DNA from: CALCTE01 sp045627885
GTDB lineage: Bacteria; Bacillota; Clostridia; Oscillospirales; CAG-272
NCBI GenBank assembly: GCA_045627885.1
Contig: JAZQOM010000022.1
Coordinates: 1 to 47,288, forward strand
DNA length: 47,288 nucleotides
Direction of reading: 5' to 3'
The notes below the pieces were generated by a model. The model saw only the letters and a list, made by a program, of their open reading frames with translations. It made no database searches and was not told the DNA's origin. Below are positions 8,026 through 16,301 of this stretch, in pieces (positions within the stretch are counted from its first letter, which is position 1; every line of letters begins with the position of its first letter). The position numbers and the translations under genes are program-made.

Positions 8026-9432
8026 ATGGAATTTATCTGCATCGGAGCGGGAATAAGCTCGCTTATGTTTGCTTACAGAATTATTGAGAATATGAAATAC
8101 GGCGCTCCCGAGGCGCACATTACCATTCTCGAAAAGGGAAGACCGATAAAGGAGCGCAAATGCCCCATTCTCGAAAAGACCTCGGACCGTTGCCTCAAAT
8201 GCCGTCAATGCGCCATCGTCACCGGCGAAGCAGGCGCAGGCAGCTTCAATGACGGAAAATACATAATGCCGGACAGAGGCTCATACAAGGATTACGGCGG
8301 CTGGCTCGGTCAATACCTCGGCTTTGAGCTTATGAACGGCTATATCCACGCCGTCGATAATGCGCTTATGGGCTTTGCAACTTCGGATTATCCGCTTTAC
8401 GAGCCGTCCGATGAATTCCCCGCAGAATGCCTCAAATACGATATGCACGCTCTTTCCGCCACAATAAGGCACTTCGGCTCCGACGGAAACTATCAGGTTA
8501 TGTCGGCACTGCTTGACTACCTCAAGGCAAACGGAGTGGATATAATAACGAGCGTCGATATCTCGTCGATAGATACCGACAATAAAACGGTTTACGCCAA
8601 TACAGGAGAATATCACTACGACAATCTCTTTATCGGCGCGGGCAGAACGGGAACGGCGTGGTTTGAGGAATTCTGCCGCACGCACGGCGTCGATATGGTA
8701 AACAACCGCGTCGATATCGGCGTCAGAGTGGAGATTCCCGACAAGGTGTGCAAGAGCATCATCGACACGATATACGAGCCCAAGATTCTTGTCCGCACAA
8801 AGCCGTACGGCGATATCGTCCGCACCTTCTGCTGGAACAATAACCGCGCAAAGGTGTGCGTCGAAAACAACAGCGGCATACTCTCGGTAAACGGCTTTGC
8901 GAACAGTATCGACGGAGAGGATACGGGCAACTCGAACTTTGCACTGCTTTCAAGTATAAATTTCTCAACTCCGTTCAAATATCCGACGCAGTACGCGCAG
9001 TATGTCGCCACGATGTCGAATATGATATCAAACAATTCCGTTTTGGTACAGAGATACGGAGATTTGAAGCTCGGAAGACGCACCAACGACCACCGTCTTG
9101 CGCAGAGCACCACCATACCGAGCCTTAAGACTGCGGTAGCCGGAGATATATCGCTCGCGCTTCCCAAGAGAATACTCGACAATATCTGCTCTGCGATAGA
9201 CCAGCTCAACAATGTTTTCCCGGGAATCGCCAACTACGATACACTGCTATATTCACCCGAAATAAAGATGTACAGCGCAAGGCCCGTCTTCAAAAATGAA
9301 GATTTTGAGATACTCGACGGAGTATATTGCTTCGGCGACTGCTCATCCGTCACAAGGTCGCTTTCACAGGCAGGAGCCATGGGAGTATATGTAGCGGATA
9401 AGGTCGGACTCAAAATCGGAGGCGCAAAATGA
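8026..9432 (+). CDS. COG2509-type NAD(P)/FAD-dependent dehydrogenase
   Basis: The 468-residue protein begins with a dinucleotide-binding fold, FICIGAGISSLMFAYRI, ending in the acidic ILEKGRP strand expected for FAD. It then has the family's four-cysteine stretch: CPILEKTSDRCLKCRQC (about residues 46-62), followed by GEAGAGSFNDGKY, which corresponds to the GGAGAFSDGKL signature of COG2509 proteins. A C-terminal GDCSSVTRSLSQAGAMGVYVADK segment is the second FAD contact. Substrate is not known for the family. AAAGGAAA precedes the ATG, and a strong promoter lies just upstream. The next gene overlaps it by four bases (ATGA), so the two are translationally coupled. Confidence 0.85.
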   Translation: MEFICIGAGISSLMFAYRIIENMKYGAPEAHITILEKGRPIKERKCPILEKTSDRCLKCRQCAIVTGEAGAGSFNDGKYIMPDRGSYKDYGGWLGQYLGFELMNGYIHAVDNALMGFATSDYPLYEPSDEFPAECLKYDMHALSATIRHFGSDGNYQVMSALLDYLKANGVDIITSVDISSIDTDNKTVYANTGEYHYDNLFIGAGRTGTAWFEEFCRTHGVDMVNNRVDIGVRVEIPDKVCKSIIDTIYEPKILVRTKPYGDIVRTFCWNNNRAKVCVENNSGILSVNGFANSIDGEDTGNSNFALLSSINFSTPFKYPTQYAQYVATMSNMISNNSVLVQRYGDLKLGRRTNDHRLAQSTTIPSLKTAVAGDISLALPKRILDNICSAIDQLNNVFPGIANYDTLLYSPEIKMYSARPVFKNEDFEILDGVYCFGDCSSVTRSLSQAGAMGVYVADKVGLKIGGAK

Positions 9433-10232
9433 CAAAACGAGTTGCGGCACTCATTTTTGCATTTGTATTGCTTTTTACATTAACCTCCTGCGGTAAGAAG
9501 GAAATAATCAAAGAAACGGTCAAAAACCCCGATATCAATATGGACGAGATGCCGGAGCTTGCGACCGGCGACGATTCCGCCGATATTCCCGCAGGCGACG
9601 AACGCGACCTCGGAATAGACGAGATGCCGGAGATTTTGGACACGACGGTTATCGACCGCGGACACAGAGTCGTGCTCCGCATTCTGCCGCCCGAGAACGG
9701 GAAAGACTACGAAGAGGGCCCCGACTACATACTCTTCGAGGCGGATTACCGCTATTATCTCAAAAAGCGTATGTCGCCGTATATAAGCGTATCGGTTGAC
9801 GACGGAAATTTCATTCCGCTCATTCAGGCGCTTTCGCTCGGTGAGGTCACAATAGAGGAGCTCATATATGAGGGACTTGACATACAGAGAGATACCGTGG
9901 ACTACTTCAATCCCGACCCCGTACACACGATATCGCTTCTTGTACTGCGTATCGAAGAAGATACCGCTCTGTGCAAAGAGATAACGGAAGAGACGGATGA
10001 AGAGAATCCGCACAATGTAGCGATGTATTCCGACGATATGAGCTTTATTTCCGAGGGCGACAGGATAAGCGTCAAATATGCCGAAAGCCAGCTTATAAGC
10101 GGCGATGAAGAGCAGATATTATACGAGCTGCCGCCCGAGATTGAGGGAGATGAGCCGCAGACCGTGCTTTTCAGATTCAGAGATAAGCTTATGGATATAA
10201 ATATCGAGGATAATGTTGAAAAACTCCCGTAA
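9429..10232 (+). CDS. Predicted lipoprotein of unknown function
   Basis: The 267-residue product starts with a signal peptide and lipobox, AFVLLFTLTSC at about residues 10-20, so the mature protein should be anchored by Cys20 to the outer face of the membrane. The remainder is strongly acidic, with a repeated phrase (DEMPE(L/I)) at about residues 37-41 and 58-62, and no motif I recognise. It overlaps the preceding oxidoreductase gene by four bases. A possible functional link to that enzyme rests only on this coupling. A bidirectional terminator follows ten bases after the stop. Confidence 0.8.
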   Translation: MTKRVAALIFAFVLLFTLTSCGKKEIIKETVKNPDINMDEMPELATGDDSADIPAGDERDLGIDEMPEILDTTVIDRGHRVVLRILPPENGKDYEEGPDYILFEADYRYYLKKRMSPYISVSVDDGNFIPLIQALSLGEVTIEELIYEGLDIQRDTVDYFNPDPVHTISLLVLRIEEDTALCKEITEETDEENPHNVAMYSDDMSFISEGDRISVKYAESQLISGDEEQILYELPPEIEGDEPQTVLFRFRDKLMDINIEDNVEKLP

Positions 10233-10241
10233 AACGCAAAA

Positions 10242-10272
10242 AAATCCGGCATCACACGATGCCGGATTTTTT
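10242..10272. terminator. Bidirectional intrinsic terminator
   Basis: AAATCCGGCATC (10242-10253) pairs with GATGCCGGATTT (10258-10269) around the loop ACAC. The A run before and T run after allow it to work for the lipoprotein gene on the plus strand and the abrB-like gene on the minus strand. Confidence 0.9.
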
Positions 10273-10287
10273 CTTATAAAGCAAGAT

Positions 10288-10530
10288 TTACTTTTTCTCG
10301 GAAAGCTCGCGTCTGCATTGAGCGCATACAAGCTTGCCCTTGTAGGATTCCACGCCCTCGAAAGAGTCGCAGAAAATGCAGCTCGGCTGATACTTGCGAA
10401 GAATAATCGTATCGTTCTCCACAAGGATTTCAATGGGCGCTTCGTTGATGTCGAGAGTATCTCTAATCTCTTTAGGCAATACAATTCTGCCGAGAGTATC
10501 AATTCTTCTGACCATACCTGTAAATTTCAT
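10288..10530 (-). CDS. abrB: AbrB-family transition-state regulator with C-terminal zinc ribbon
   Basis: The first 50 or so residues form an AbrB/SpoVT swapped-hairpin DNA-binding domain (VRRIDTLGRIVLPKEIRDTL, then IEILVENDTIILRKY), close to Bacillus AbrB. After KYQPS come two CxxC pairs, CIFC (about 51-54) and CAQC (about 70-73), suggesting a small zinc ribbon instead of the Bacillus AbrB C-terminal dimerisation region. At 80 residues it is slightly shorter than Bacillus AbrB. A GGAGGT site precedes the ATG and a perfect consensus promoter lies 60 bases upstream. It diverges from gap; the repeats between them are candidate binding sites for this or another regulator. The family name is firm, the target genes are not known. 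Confidence 0.9.
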   Translation of the reverse strand: MKFTGMVRRIDTLGRIVLPKEIRDTLDINEAPIEILVENDTIILRKYQPSCIFCDSFEGVESYKGKLVCAQCRRELSEKK

Positions 10531-10589
10531 TATATAGACCTCCGATAATACGGGAATTTCCGCGGCTTTAACATAGAGCGGTAAGAGAA

Positions 10590-10618
10590 ATTATACAATC
10601 AAAAATACGGTTTGTCAA
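10590..10618 (-). promoter_or_regulatory. Consensus sigma-A promoter of the abrB-like gene
   Basis: Read on the minus strand, TTGACA (10618-10613) and TATAAT (10595-10590) are separated by exactly 17 bases. Both hexamers match the consensus in full, which implies strong basal activity that would need repression. Confidence 0.9.
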
Positions 10619-10659
10619 CATATTTTTTGATAATTTAACAATATTTTCCCATAAGCGAC

Positions 10660-10731
10660 TCGGTTTTACATAAAAACCGATTGAAAAAAGTTTTGTGGAA
10701 TATATAAAAAGTTTTGTGGAATATATATAAA
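10660..10731. repeat. Inverted repeat plus 21-bp tandem direct repeat between abrB and gap
   Basis: The 325 bases between the abrB-like gene and gap hold two promoters and, between them, an 8-bp perfect inverted repeat, TCGGTTTT-N5-AAAACCGA (10660-10680), followed by two nearly identical copies of GTTTTGTGGAATATATA (10690 and 10711) spaced 21 bases apart, two helical turns. They lie upstream of both promoters, 41 bases or more before the gap -35. The arrangement resembles an operator with two sites on the same face of the helix. No T run follows, so it is not a terminator. Confidence 0.6.
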
Positions 10732-10771
10732 AAGCATTTTCCGATTTTTTACAAATTAGTTAAAAAAACTA

Positions 10772-10800
10772 TTGCATAATTCGCTTTGATGTAGTAGAAT
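10772..10800 (+). promoter_or_regulatory. Sigma-A promoter of gap
   Basis: TTGCAT at 10772-10777 and TAGAAT at 10795-10800 with a 17-base spacer, leaving a leader of about 50 bases before the gap start. Confidence 0.75.
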
Positions 10801-10855
10801 ATATCGGATAGATTCAGAAATAATAAATATATATAATGTTATGGAGGAAAAAACA

Positions 10856-11893
10856 ATGTCAGTTAAAGTTGCCATCAACGGCTTCGGCAGAATCGGACGC
10901 CTTGCGTTCAGACAGATGTTAGGAGCAAAAGGCTATCAGGTAGTAGCCATCAACGACCTCACAAGCCCCACAATGCTTGCACACCTTCTCAAGTATGATT
11001 CCGCACAGGGAAGATACGAGCATGAGATTTCCGCAGATGATGAAACGAGCACAATCACGGTAGACGGCAAGACAATCAAAATTTATGCCGAGAAGGACGC
11101 AATCAACTGCCCCTGGAAGAAGCTCAAGGTTGATGTAGTTCTCGAGTGCACCGGTTTCTACACCGATGTTGCAGACGCAAACAAGCACATTCTCGCAGGT
11201 GCAAAGAAGGTAGTTATCTCCGCGCCCGCTGCTTGCAAGAAGGACCCCGACCACTTCAAGATGCCCAAGACCATCGTCTATAATGTAAATAATAACATCC
11301 TCACGGCAGAAGACAATATCATATCAGCCGCATCCTGCACCACAAACTGCCTTGCTCCCATGGCAAAGGCACTCAACGATGCATTCCCCATCCAGAGCGG
11401 TATCATGACAACCGTTCACGCATACACGGGCGACCAGATGGTACTCGACGGTCCGCACAGAAAGGGCGACCTCAGACGCGCACGCGCAGCCGCTATGAAT
11501 ATTGTACCCAACTCCACCGGTGCGGCTAAGGCAATCGGACTTGTTATCCCCGAGCTCAAGGGCAAGCTCATCGGCTCCGCACAGAGAGTACCCACCTGCA
11601 CAGGCTCTACCACAATTCTTGTTGCGGTAGTAAAGGGCAACAATGTAACGGTTGACAGCATCAATGAGGCTATGAAGGCTCAGGCAAGCGAATCCTTCGG
11701 CTACAATACCGACCCCATCGTATCCACCGATGTCATCGGCTCACGCTTCGGCTCCATCTTTGACGCAACACAGACGATGGTATCCGAGATATCCAAGGGA
11801 CTTTATCAGGTACAGGTAGTCGCATGGTACGACAACGAGAACTCGTACACATCTCAGATGGTAAGAACCATCAAGTATTTCGCTGAAATCTAA
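10856..11893 (+). CDS. gap: Type I glyceraldehyde-3-phosphate dehydrogenase
   Basis: This enzyme converts glyceraldehyde 3-phosphate, NAD and phosphate to 1,3-bisphosphoglycerate in glycolysis. The start is ATG 10856, because the earlier in-frame ATG at 10841 is part of the ribosome binding site (GGAGGA at 10843-10848); this gives 345 residues. Visible motifs are the NAD fold VAINGFGRIGRLAFRQM, the active-site block SAASCTTNCLAPMAKAL containing the catalytic Cys, TVHAYTGDQMVLDGPH with the catalytic His, and the C-terminal WYDNENSYTSQMVRT. It has its own promoter and terminator, so it is monocistronic, not joined to pgk or tpi as in many Firmicutes. Confidence 0.98.
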   Translation: MSVKVAINGFGRIGRLAFRQMLGAKGYQVVAINDLTSPTMLAHLLKYDSAQGRYEHEISADDETSTITVDGKTIKIYAEKDAINCPWKKLKVDVVLECTGFYTDVADANKHILAGAKKVVISAPAACKKDPDHFKMPKTIVYNVNNNILTAEDNIISAASCTTNCLAPMAKALNDAFPIQSGIMTTVHAYTGDQMVLDGPHRKGDLRRARAAAMNIVPNSTGAAKAIGLVIPELKGKLIGSAQRVPTCTGSTTILVAVVKGNNVTVDSINEAMKAQASESFGYNTDPIVSTDVIGSRFGSIFDATQTMVSEISKGLYQVQVVAWYDNENSYTSQMVRTIKYFAEI

Positions 11894-11908
11894 GTAAGAC
11901 AAAAATAT

Positions 11909-11940
11909 AAAATCCTGCATTGAAAGATGCAGGATTTTGT
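11909..11940 (+). terminator. Intrinsic terminator after gap
   Basis: AAAATCCTGCAT (11909-11920) pairs with ATGCAGGATTTT (11927-11938) around TGAAAG. The downstream pepT start codon is only 18 bases further on, so pepT either has a promoter I cannot see or depends on read-through. Confidence 0.8.
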
Positions 11941-11955
11941 GTATGGAGAATTATT

Positions 11956-13182
11956 ATGAGAGCATACGAAAGACTTCTTCGATATGTAAAAATTCACACG
12001 ACGAGCGACGAGGATTCGCAGAGCACACCGAGCAGCGAAAGGCAATTCGAGCTTGCAAAAATGCTCACATCGGAGCTTGAAGCGCTCGGCGCGGAAAATG
12101 TAAAATGTGACGAAAAGTGCTATGTATACGCAGAGCTTTCCGCCACCGCCGGATGCGAAAACGCACCCGCGCTCGGATTTATCGCCCACATGGACACATC
12201 CCCCGACTTCTGCGGTAAAAATGTAAATCCGCAGATTATCGAAAACTATGACGGCGGCGATGTCGCACTCGGCACAAGCGGCAGGGTATTGGAGAGCGCA
12301 AAATTTCCCGAGCTTCCGTCTCTTCGCGGCAGAACGCTCATCACTACCGACGGAACCACGCTTTTGGGCGCGGATGATAAGGCGGGCATCTCCGAGATAA
12401 TGACCGCCGTTGAAAGAATCATAAAAGAAAAGCTCCCTCACGGCAAGGTATGTATCGCATTTACGCCCGACGAGGAGATAGGGAGCGGAGCCGATAATTT
12501 CGATGTAAAAGGTTTCGGCGCGGATTATGCCTATACGGTTGACGGAGATGTTGAGGGCGGACTTGAGTATGAGAACTTCAACGCCTGCGGCGCGAGATTT
12601 ACGGTAAACGGCTTTAATGTTCACCCGGGAAGTGCAAAGGATGTAATGATAAACGCGTCCCTTGTTGCCATGGAGATAAATTCGATGCTTCCGTCGGCAG
12701 ATGTACCGTCGAAAACGGAGGGCTACGAGGGATTTTTCCATCTCACGGATATCAGCGGCAGTGTCGAAAAAGCGACAGTGGACTACATAGTAAGAGACCA
12801 CGATGCCGCAAGCTTTGAGCTGCGCGAAAAGACATTGCGCCATATCGAAAAGATAATGAACGAGAAATACCCTGCGGGGACGGTAAAGCTTGAGATAAAA
12901 GAGCAGTACCGCAATATGCTCGAAAAGATAATGCCGCACAAGCACCTTGTCGATAACGCCGTAAAGGCGGCGGAAAACTGCGGCGTAAAGCCGAGTATAT
13001 CTCCGGTAAGAGGAGGCACAGACGGTGCAAGACTCAGCTTTATGGGACTTCCGTGCCCCAATCTCGGCACGGGCGGCTATGCTTTCCACGGTCCCTATGA
13101 GCATATCACCATTGAGGGAATGGATAAGGAAACCGAGATAATCCTCGAGCTTATAAGAATTTATTCCGAAATAAAGAAATAA
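11956..13182 (+). CDS. pepT: Peptidase T (tripeptide aminopeptidase)
   Basis: PepT is a cytoplasmic, two-zinc M20 aminopeptidase that releases N-terminal residues from tripeptides. With ATG 11956 (GGAGAA upstream) the product is 408 residues, the usual PepT length, and the metal ligands fall where expected: His78 and Asp80 in GFIAHMDTSPDF, then the bridging Asp in GADDKAGISEIM, the catalytic and ligand Glu pair in TPDEEIGSGADNF, and a late His in YAFHGPYEH. The segment PVRGGTDGARLSFMGLPCP carries the substrate-binding Arg. An in-frame ATG at 11920 would begin inside the gap terminator and is rejected. A strong hairpin follows the stop. Confidence 0.97.
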   Translation: MRAYERLLRYVKIHTTSDEDSQSTPSSERQFELAKMLTSELEALGAENVKCDEKCYVYAELSATAGCENAPALGFIAHMDTSPDFCGKNVNPQIIENYDGGDVALGTSGRVLESAKFPELPSLRGRTLITTDGTTLLGADDKAGISEIMTAVERIIKEKLPHGKVCIAFTPDEEIGSGADNFDVKGFGADYAYTVDGDVEGGLEYENFNACGARFTVNGFNVHPGSAKDVMINASLVAMEINSMLPSADVPSKTEGYEGFFHLTDISGSVEKATVDYIVRDHDAASFELREKTLRHIEKIMNEKYPAGTVKLEIKEQYRNMLEKIMPHKHLVDNAVKAAENCGVKPSISPVRGGTDGARLSFMGLPCPNLGTGGYAFHGPYEHITIEGMDKETEIILELIRIYSEIKK

Positions 13183-13204
13183 AAGCCATAATATACGGCG
13201 CAAT

Positions 13205-13258
13205 AACGCCCGTCAAACACAGAGTGTGCATACACTCGGTGCTTGACGGGCGTTTTAT
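13205..13258. terminator. Long bidirectional terminator between pepT and the GNAT gene
   Basis: AACGCCCGTCAA (13205-13216) pairs with TTGACGGGCGTT (13243-13254); inside, a second helix GAGTGT/ACACTC closes a four-base loop. T-rich on the plus side and A-containing on the other, it serves two convergent transcripts. Confidence 0.85.
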
Positions 13259-13277
13259 GCTTTTGTAAGCCTAAGCT

Positions 13278-13757
13278 TTATTCCGCGAGCTTTTTCAGCG
13301 TATCTCCCGTGATGCGATAGGTAGTCCAGTCGGACATCGGCTTTGCACCCAAAGAAAGATAAAAGTCGATGCTTTGCTTATTCCAATCAAGACACCACCA
13401 TTCAAGCCGACCGCAGCCGCGCTCCACGGCGATTGCGGCGAGCTTTTTCAAAAGAGCCTTTCCATAGCCTTTTTTGCGGAATTCTTCGTCTATATACAAG
13501 TCCTCAAGATAAATTCCGGCTTTGCCGAGAAAGGTCGAAAAGTTGTGAAAAAACAAAGCAAATCCGATTTCTTTTCCGTTTTCGACAGCAAAAATAACCT
13601 CTGCTTTCTGCTTGTCGAAAATCCAGCATTCAAGAGTTTTTTCGTCTGCTACCACTTCGCCTGACATTTTTTCATAATCCGCGAGCTTCTTTATAAACCG
13701 TAAAATCAGAGGAGTATCCTTCCGCTCGGCATTCCTGAACGACAGCTTTTGCTCCAT
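13278..13757 (-). CDS. GNAT-family N-acetyltransferase, SSAT-like
   Basis: The 159-residue protein has the GNAT fold: FRNAERKDTPLILRFIKKLA at the N-terminus, the conserved YLEDLYIDEEFRKKGYGKAL block with the acetyl-CoA pyrophosphate loop (RKKGYG in place of RxxGxG), and a C-terminal LDWNKQSIDFYLSLGAKPM. The LEDLY and WN.qsIdFY.slGA pattern is closest to the spermidine/spermine (diamine) acetyltransferase branch, but I cannot assign a substrate. GGAGAG precedes the ATG. It lies 33 bases downstream of copA on the same strand, so it is probably transcribed with it, without an obvious link to copper. Confidence 0.85.
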   Translation of the reverse strand: MEQKLSFRNAERKDTPLILRFIKKLADYEKMSGEVVADEKTLECWIFDKQKAEVIFAVENGKEIGFALFFHNFSTFLGKAGIYLEDLYIDEEFRKKGYGKALLKKLAAIAVERGCGRLEWWCLDWNKQSIDFYLSLGAKPMSDWTTYRITGDTLKKLAE

Positions 13758-13790
13758 TATTATTCTCTCCGTAAATTTGATTACCCGATT

Positions 13791-13991
13791 TTATTCCACT
13801 GTATAGCCTTTTTCGACTATCGCTTTCTTTATCACTTCGTCGGAAACATCGGCAAATAGCGTCACGGACACTTTGTTTTTCTTGTGGTCGGCGCAAGCGG
13901 ATTCGACGCCGCTTATTGCTTCGAGCGCGGATTTCACCGCCGCTTCGCAGTGCGCGCACATCATACCCTTTACGGTAAATTCCTTCGTCAT
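13791..13991 (-). other. Possible internal start giving a free CopZ-like chaperone
   Basis: Inside copA, the codon for Met741 (13991-13989) is preceded by AAGGAG at 14006-14001, nine bases away, on the minus strand. Initiation there would give a 66-residue protein that is a complete heavy-metal-associated domain (MTKEFTVKGMMCAHCEAAVK at its start), the size and form of CopZ, which hands Cu(I) to CopA. The full-length frame is open throughout, so this would be an additional product, not a separate gene. Seen: the site and spacing. Inferred: that it is used. Confidence 0.5.
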
Positions 13992-16211
13992 TTTCTTTAT
14001 CTCCTTTTTCTTTGATTTATACAGATTCAGCCGCAGAGCGTTGAGCACAACGCAGATGCTCGAAAGACTCATCGCGGCGGCGCCTATCAGGGGACTCAAA
14101 ACTATTCCGAAAGCGGGATACCATACTCCCGCCGCGAGCGGAATACATATCACATTGTAAAAGAACGCCCAGAACAGGTTTTCCCTTATGTTTGCAAGAA
14201 CACTGCGCCCGAGCGAAAGCGTGTCGCATACGCCGAAAAGACCGCTTCCAGTGATAACCGCGTCGGCGGAATCTATCGCGATGTCCGTTCCCGCGCCTAT
14301 CGCTATTCCGAGCGTTGCAAAACACAGAGCCGGAGCGTCGTTTATTCCGTCGCCTACCATGCAGACGGGAGCTTCCTTTGCGTATTTTTTAACCGTTTGC
14401 GCTTTTTCGTCGGGCAGAACTCCCGCAATCATATCGTTTATTCCGAGACAGTCCGCGACGGCTCTTGCCGTCTTCTCGGAATCTCCCGTCAGCATAAGCG
14501 TTTTTATGCCCATGCGTGAAATGGCGGCAACGGCGTCTTTTGCGTCGTCCTTGATTGCGTCGCAGACTGCGACTATGCCGATAATGTTTCCGTTTTTCGC
14601 AACTGCGACCGCAGTCTTGCCGCTTGACGAAAGACGCTCATATTCCGAGATAACGCCGTCTCCGACCTGCGCGTGCTTTTGCGCAAACGCGAGCTTGCCG
14701 ACACATACGGTATCCGTGCCTTTTGAGGCGATAACGCCGAAACCCGAAAAGCTCTCAAAGCTTTCGCATATTTGTTCATTTATTCCGAGCGAAAGCGCTT
14801 TTCTCACAATGGCTTTCGCTATCGGATGCTCACTTTTTGCTTCCGCCGAATATGCCGCCGCCAGAACCTCATCTTCGCTTTGCCCGAAGCAAATTATGTC
14901 CGATACCTCAGGCTTTCCCTTTGTGAGAGTTCCCGTTTTGTCGAAAATTACGGTTTTGATTCTGCCTGCCGACTCAAGAGCCGCCGCACTTTTGAACAGT
15001 ATTCCGTGCCTTGCGCCGACACCGCTTCCAACGGTTATCGCAACGGGAGTTGCAAGCCCGAGCGCGCATGGACAGCTTATCACAAGAACGGAAACCGCCC
15101 GCGAAAGTGCAAAGCCGAAATCATATCCCACAATAAGCCATATTACGAGCGTGATTGCGGCTATTGATATCACCGCTGGCACAAATACGGAGGCAACCTT
15201 GTCGGCGGCTTTGGCAATCGGCGCCTTTGTAGCCGAAGCGTCCGACACGGAGCGTATTATTTTCGAAAGAGCGGTATCCGCGCCGACCTTGTCGGCTTTG
15301 CATTCCATATAACCGCTCAAATTTACGGTTGCCGCGGCGACCTTGCAGCCTACAGATTTTTCCACGGGCATACTTTCTCCGGTAAGAGCCGATTCGTCCA
15401 CCGAGCTTTCTCCGTTTATTACAACGCCGTCGGCGCAGATTCTGTCGCCCGGTCGAAGCACGAAGATATCCCCGACGCAGAGCTTATCGGTTGGAATAAC
15501 CGTTTCTTTTCCGTCCTTCAATACCGTTGCCGTTTCGGGAGATAGCTTTTCAAGCGCTTCAAGAGCCTCCGTTGTCTTTGCCTTCGAGCGCGATTCGAGA
15601 GCCTTTCCCACGGTTATCAGCACCAAAATCATCGCCGCCGATTCATAGAAAAGCTCCGAAAGGACGATGTCTGTTTTTTTCGAGAACAGCATTAAAACCG
15701 TGCTTACCGCGCTGTATAAAAACGATGCGCCCGAGCCGAGAGCCACAAGCGTATCCATATTCGGCGCACGGCGAATGATTCCCATTGCTCCGTTTATGAA
15801 GAATTTTCTGTTTATGCACATTATCGCGAGGGTGAGAATGCCCTCCGAAAGCGCAAGAATAAAGGGAGAATCCGCCAAAAGCGACGGAAGCGGCGCTCCC
15901 CACATAAGATGTGCCATGGAAATATAAGTCAGCATCAAATGCAGAGTGAGCGAAACGCAAAGGCGCAACACAAGCATTTTTGTCGACTTGTCGGCGACCG
16001 CTTTCTTTTCCGGCGCTCCCGCAAAAGCGTCGTAGCCCGCCTTTACTACTGCGGCGATGATTTCCTCGTCCGATGCCGTTCCTTTGACTGCCATTGAAGA
16101 AAGAAGCAGGTTGACGGAGCATTCCGTCACGCCGCTTACGGCAGATACGGCTTTTTCAACTCTTGCACTGCACGCGGCACAGCTCATGCCCGTTACCGTA
16201 AATCTTCTCAT
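13791..16211 (-). CDS. copA: Copper-exporting P1B-type ATPase with N- and C-terminal metal-binding domains
   Basis: CopA pumps Cu(I) out of the cytoplasm with ATP. The 806 residues contain, in order: a heavy-metal-associated domain with GMSCAAC (Cys11, Cys14); membrane helices from about residue 80; the TGES actuator loop near 277-280; the transmembrane copper site CPC (380-382); the phosphorylated Asp424 in DKTGT; the SEHP motif near 460-463; GDGINDAP near 620-627; and the last helix with MSLSSICVVLNALRL, typical of Cu(I) pumps. A second heavy-metal domain with GMMCAHC (Cys752, Cys755) is fused at the C-terminus. Its own promoter lies just upstream and a GNAT gene follows. Identification is firm. 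Confidence 0.96.
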   Translation of the reverse strand: MRRFTVTGMSCAACSARVEKAVSAVSGVTECSVNLLLSSMAVKGTASDEEIIAAVVKAGYDAFAGAPEKKAVADKSTKMLVLRLCVSLTLHLMLTYISMAHLMWGAPLPSLLADSPFILALSEGILTLAIMCINRKFFINGAMGIIRRAPNMDTLVALGSGASFLYSAVSTVLMLFSKKTDIVLSELFYESAAMILVLITVGKALESRSKAKTTEALEALEKLSPETATVLKDGKETVIPTDKLCVGDIFVLRPGDRICADGVVINGESSVDESALTGESMPVEKSVGCKVAAATVNLSGYMECKADKVGADTALSKIIRSVSDASATKAPIAKAADKVASVFVPAVISIAAITLVIWLIVGYDFGFALSRAVSVLVISCPCALGLATPVAITVGSGVGARHGILFKSAAALESAGRIKTVIFDKTGTLTKGKPEVSDIICFGQSEDEVLAAAYSAEAKSEHPIAKAIVRKALSLGINEQICESFESFSGFGVIASKGTDTVCVGKLAFAQKHAQVGDGVISEYERLSSSGKTAVAVAKNGNIIGIVAVCDAIKDDAKDAVAAISRMGIKTLMLTGDSEKTARAVADCLGINDMIAGVLPDEKAQTVKKYAKEAPVCMVGDGINDAPALCFATLGIAIGAGTDIAIDSADAVITGSGLFGVCDTLSLGRSVLANIRENLFWAFFYNVICIPLAAGVWYPAFGIVLSPLIGAAAMSLSSICVVLNALRLNLYKSKKKEIKKMTKEFTVKGMMCAHCEAAVKSALEAISGVESACADHKKNKVSVTLFADVSDEVIKKAIVEKGYTVE

Positions 16212-16238
16212 AGTGCCTCCGAAAATTTCTGTATAAAT

Positions 16239-16266
16239 ATTATACCAAATAATAAGAAAAGGTCAA
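16239..16266 (-). promoter_or_regulatory. Sigma-A promoter of copA with overlapping palindrome
   Basis: On the minus strand TTGACC (16266-16261) and TATAAT (16244-16239) are 16 bases apart. An imperfect palindrome GTATAA-N3-TTATAC (16231-16245) overlaps the -10 and is a candidate repressor site; it is not the TACAnnTGTA box of CopY. Confidence 0.7.
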
Positions 16267-16301
16267 CACCGTCTGCAAAATCAAAAAAATCAAAAAATAT
16301 C

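Noticed and set aside
10841..10855. Earlier ATG for gap
   Set aside because: This ATG contains the GGAGG site used by ATG 10856, and the known protein starts at the later Met.
11890..13203. A 437-codon open frame on the minus strand opposite pepT
   Set aside because: pepT matches its family over its full length with metal ligands at the expected positions; the reverse frame is a by-product of codon bias and gives no recognisable protein.
13791..16211. copA and copZ joined by a sequencing frameshift or lost stop
   Set aside because: The frame is open through the junction with a normal linker (KSKKKEIKK), and fused C-terminal metal domains are known in clostridial copper pumps.
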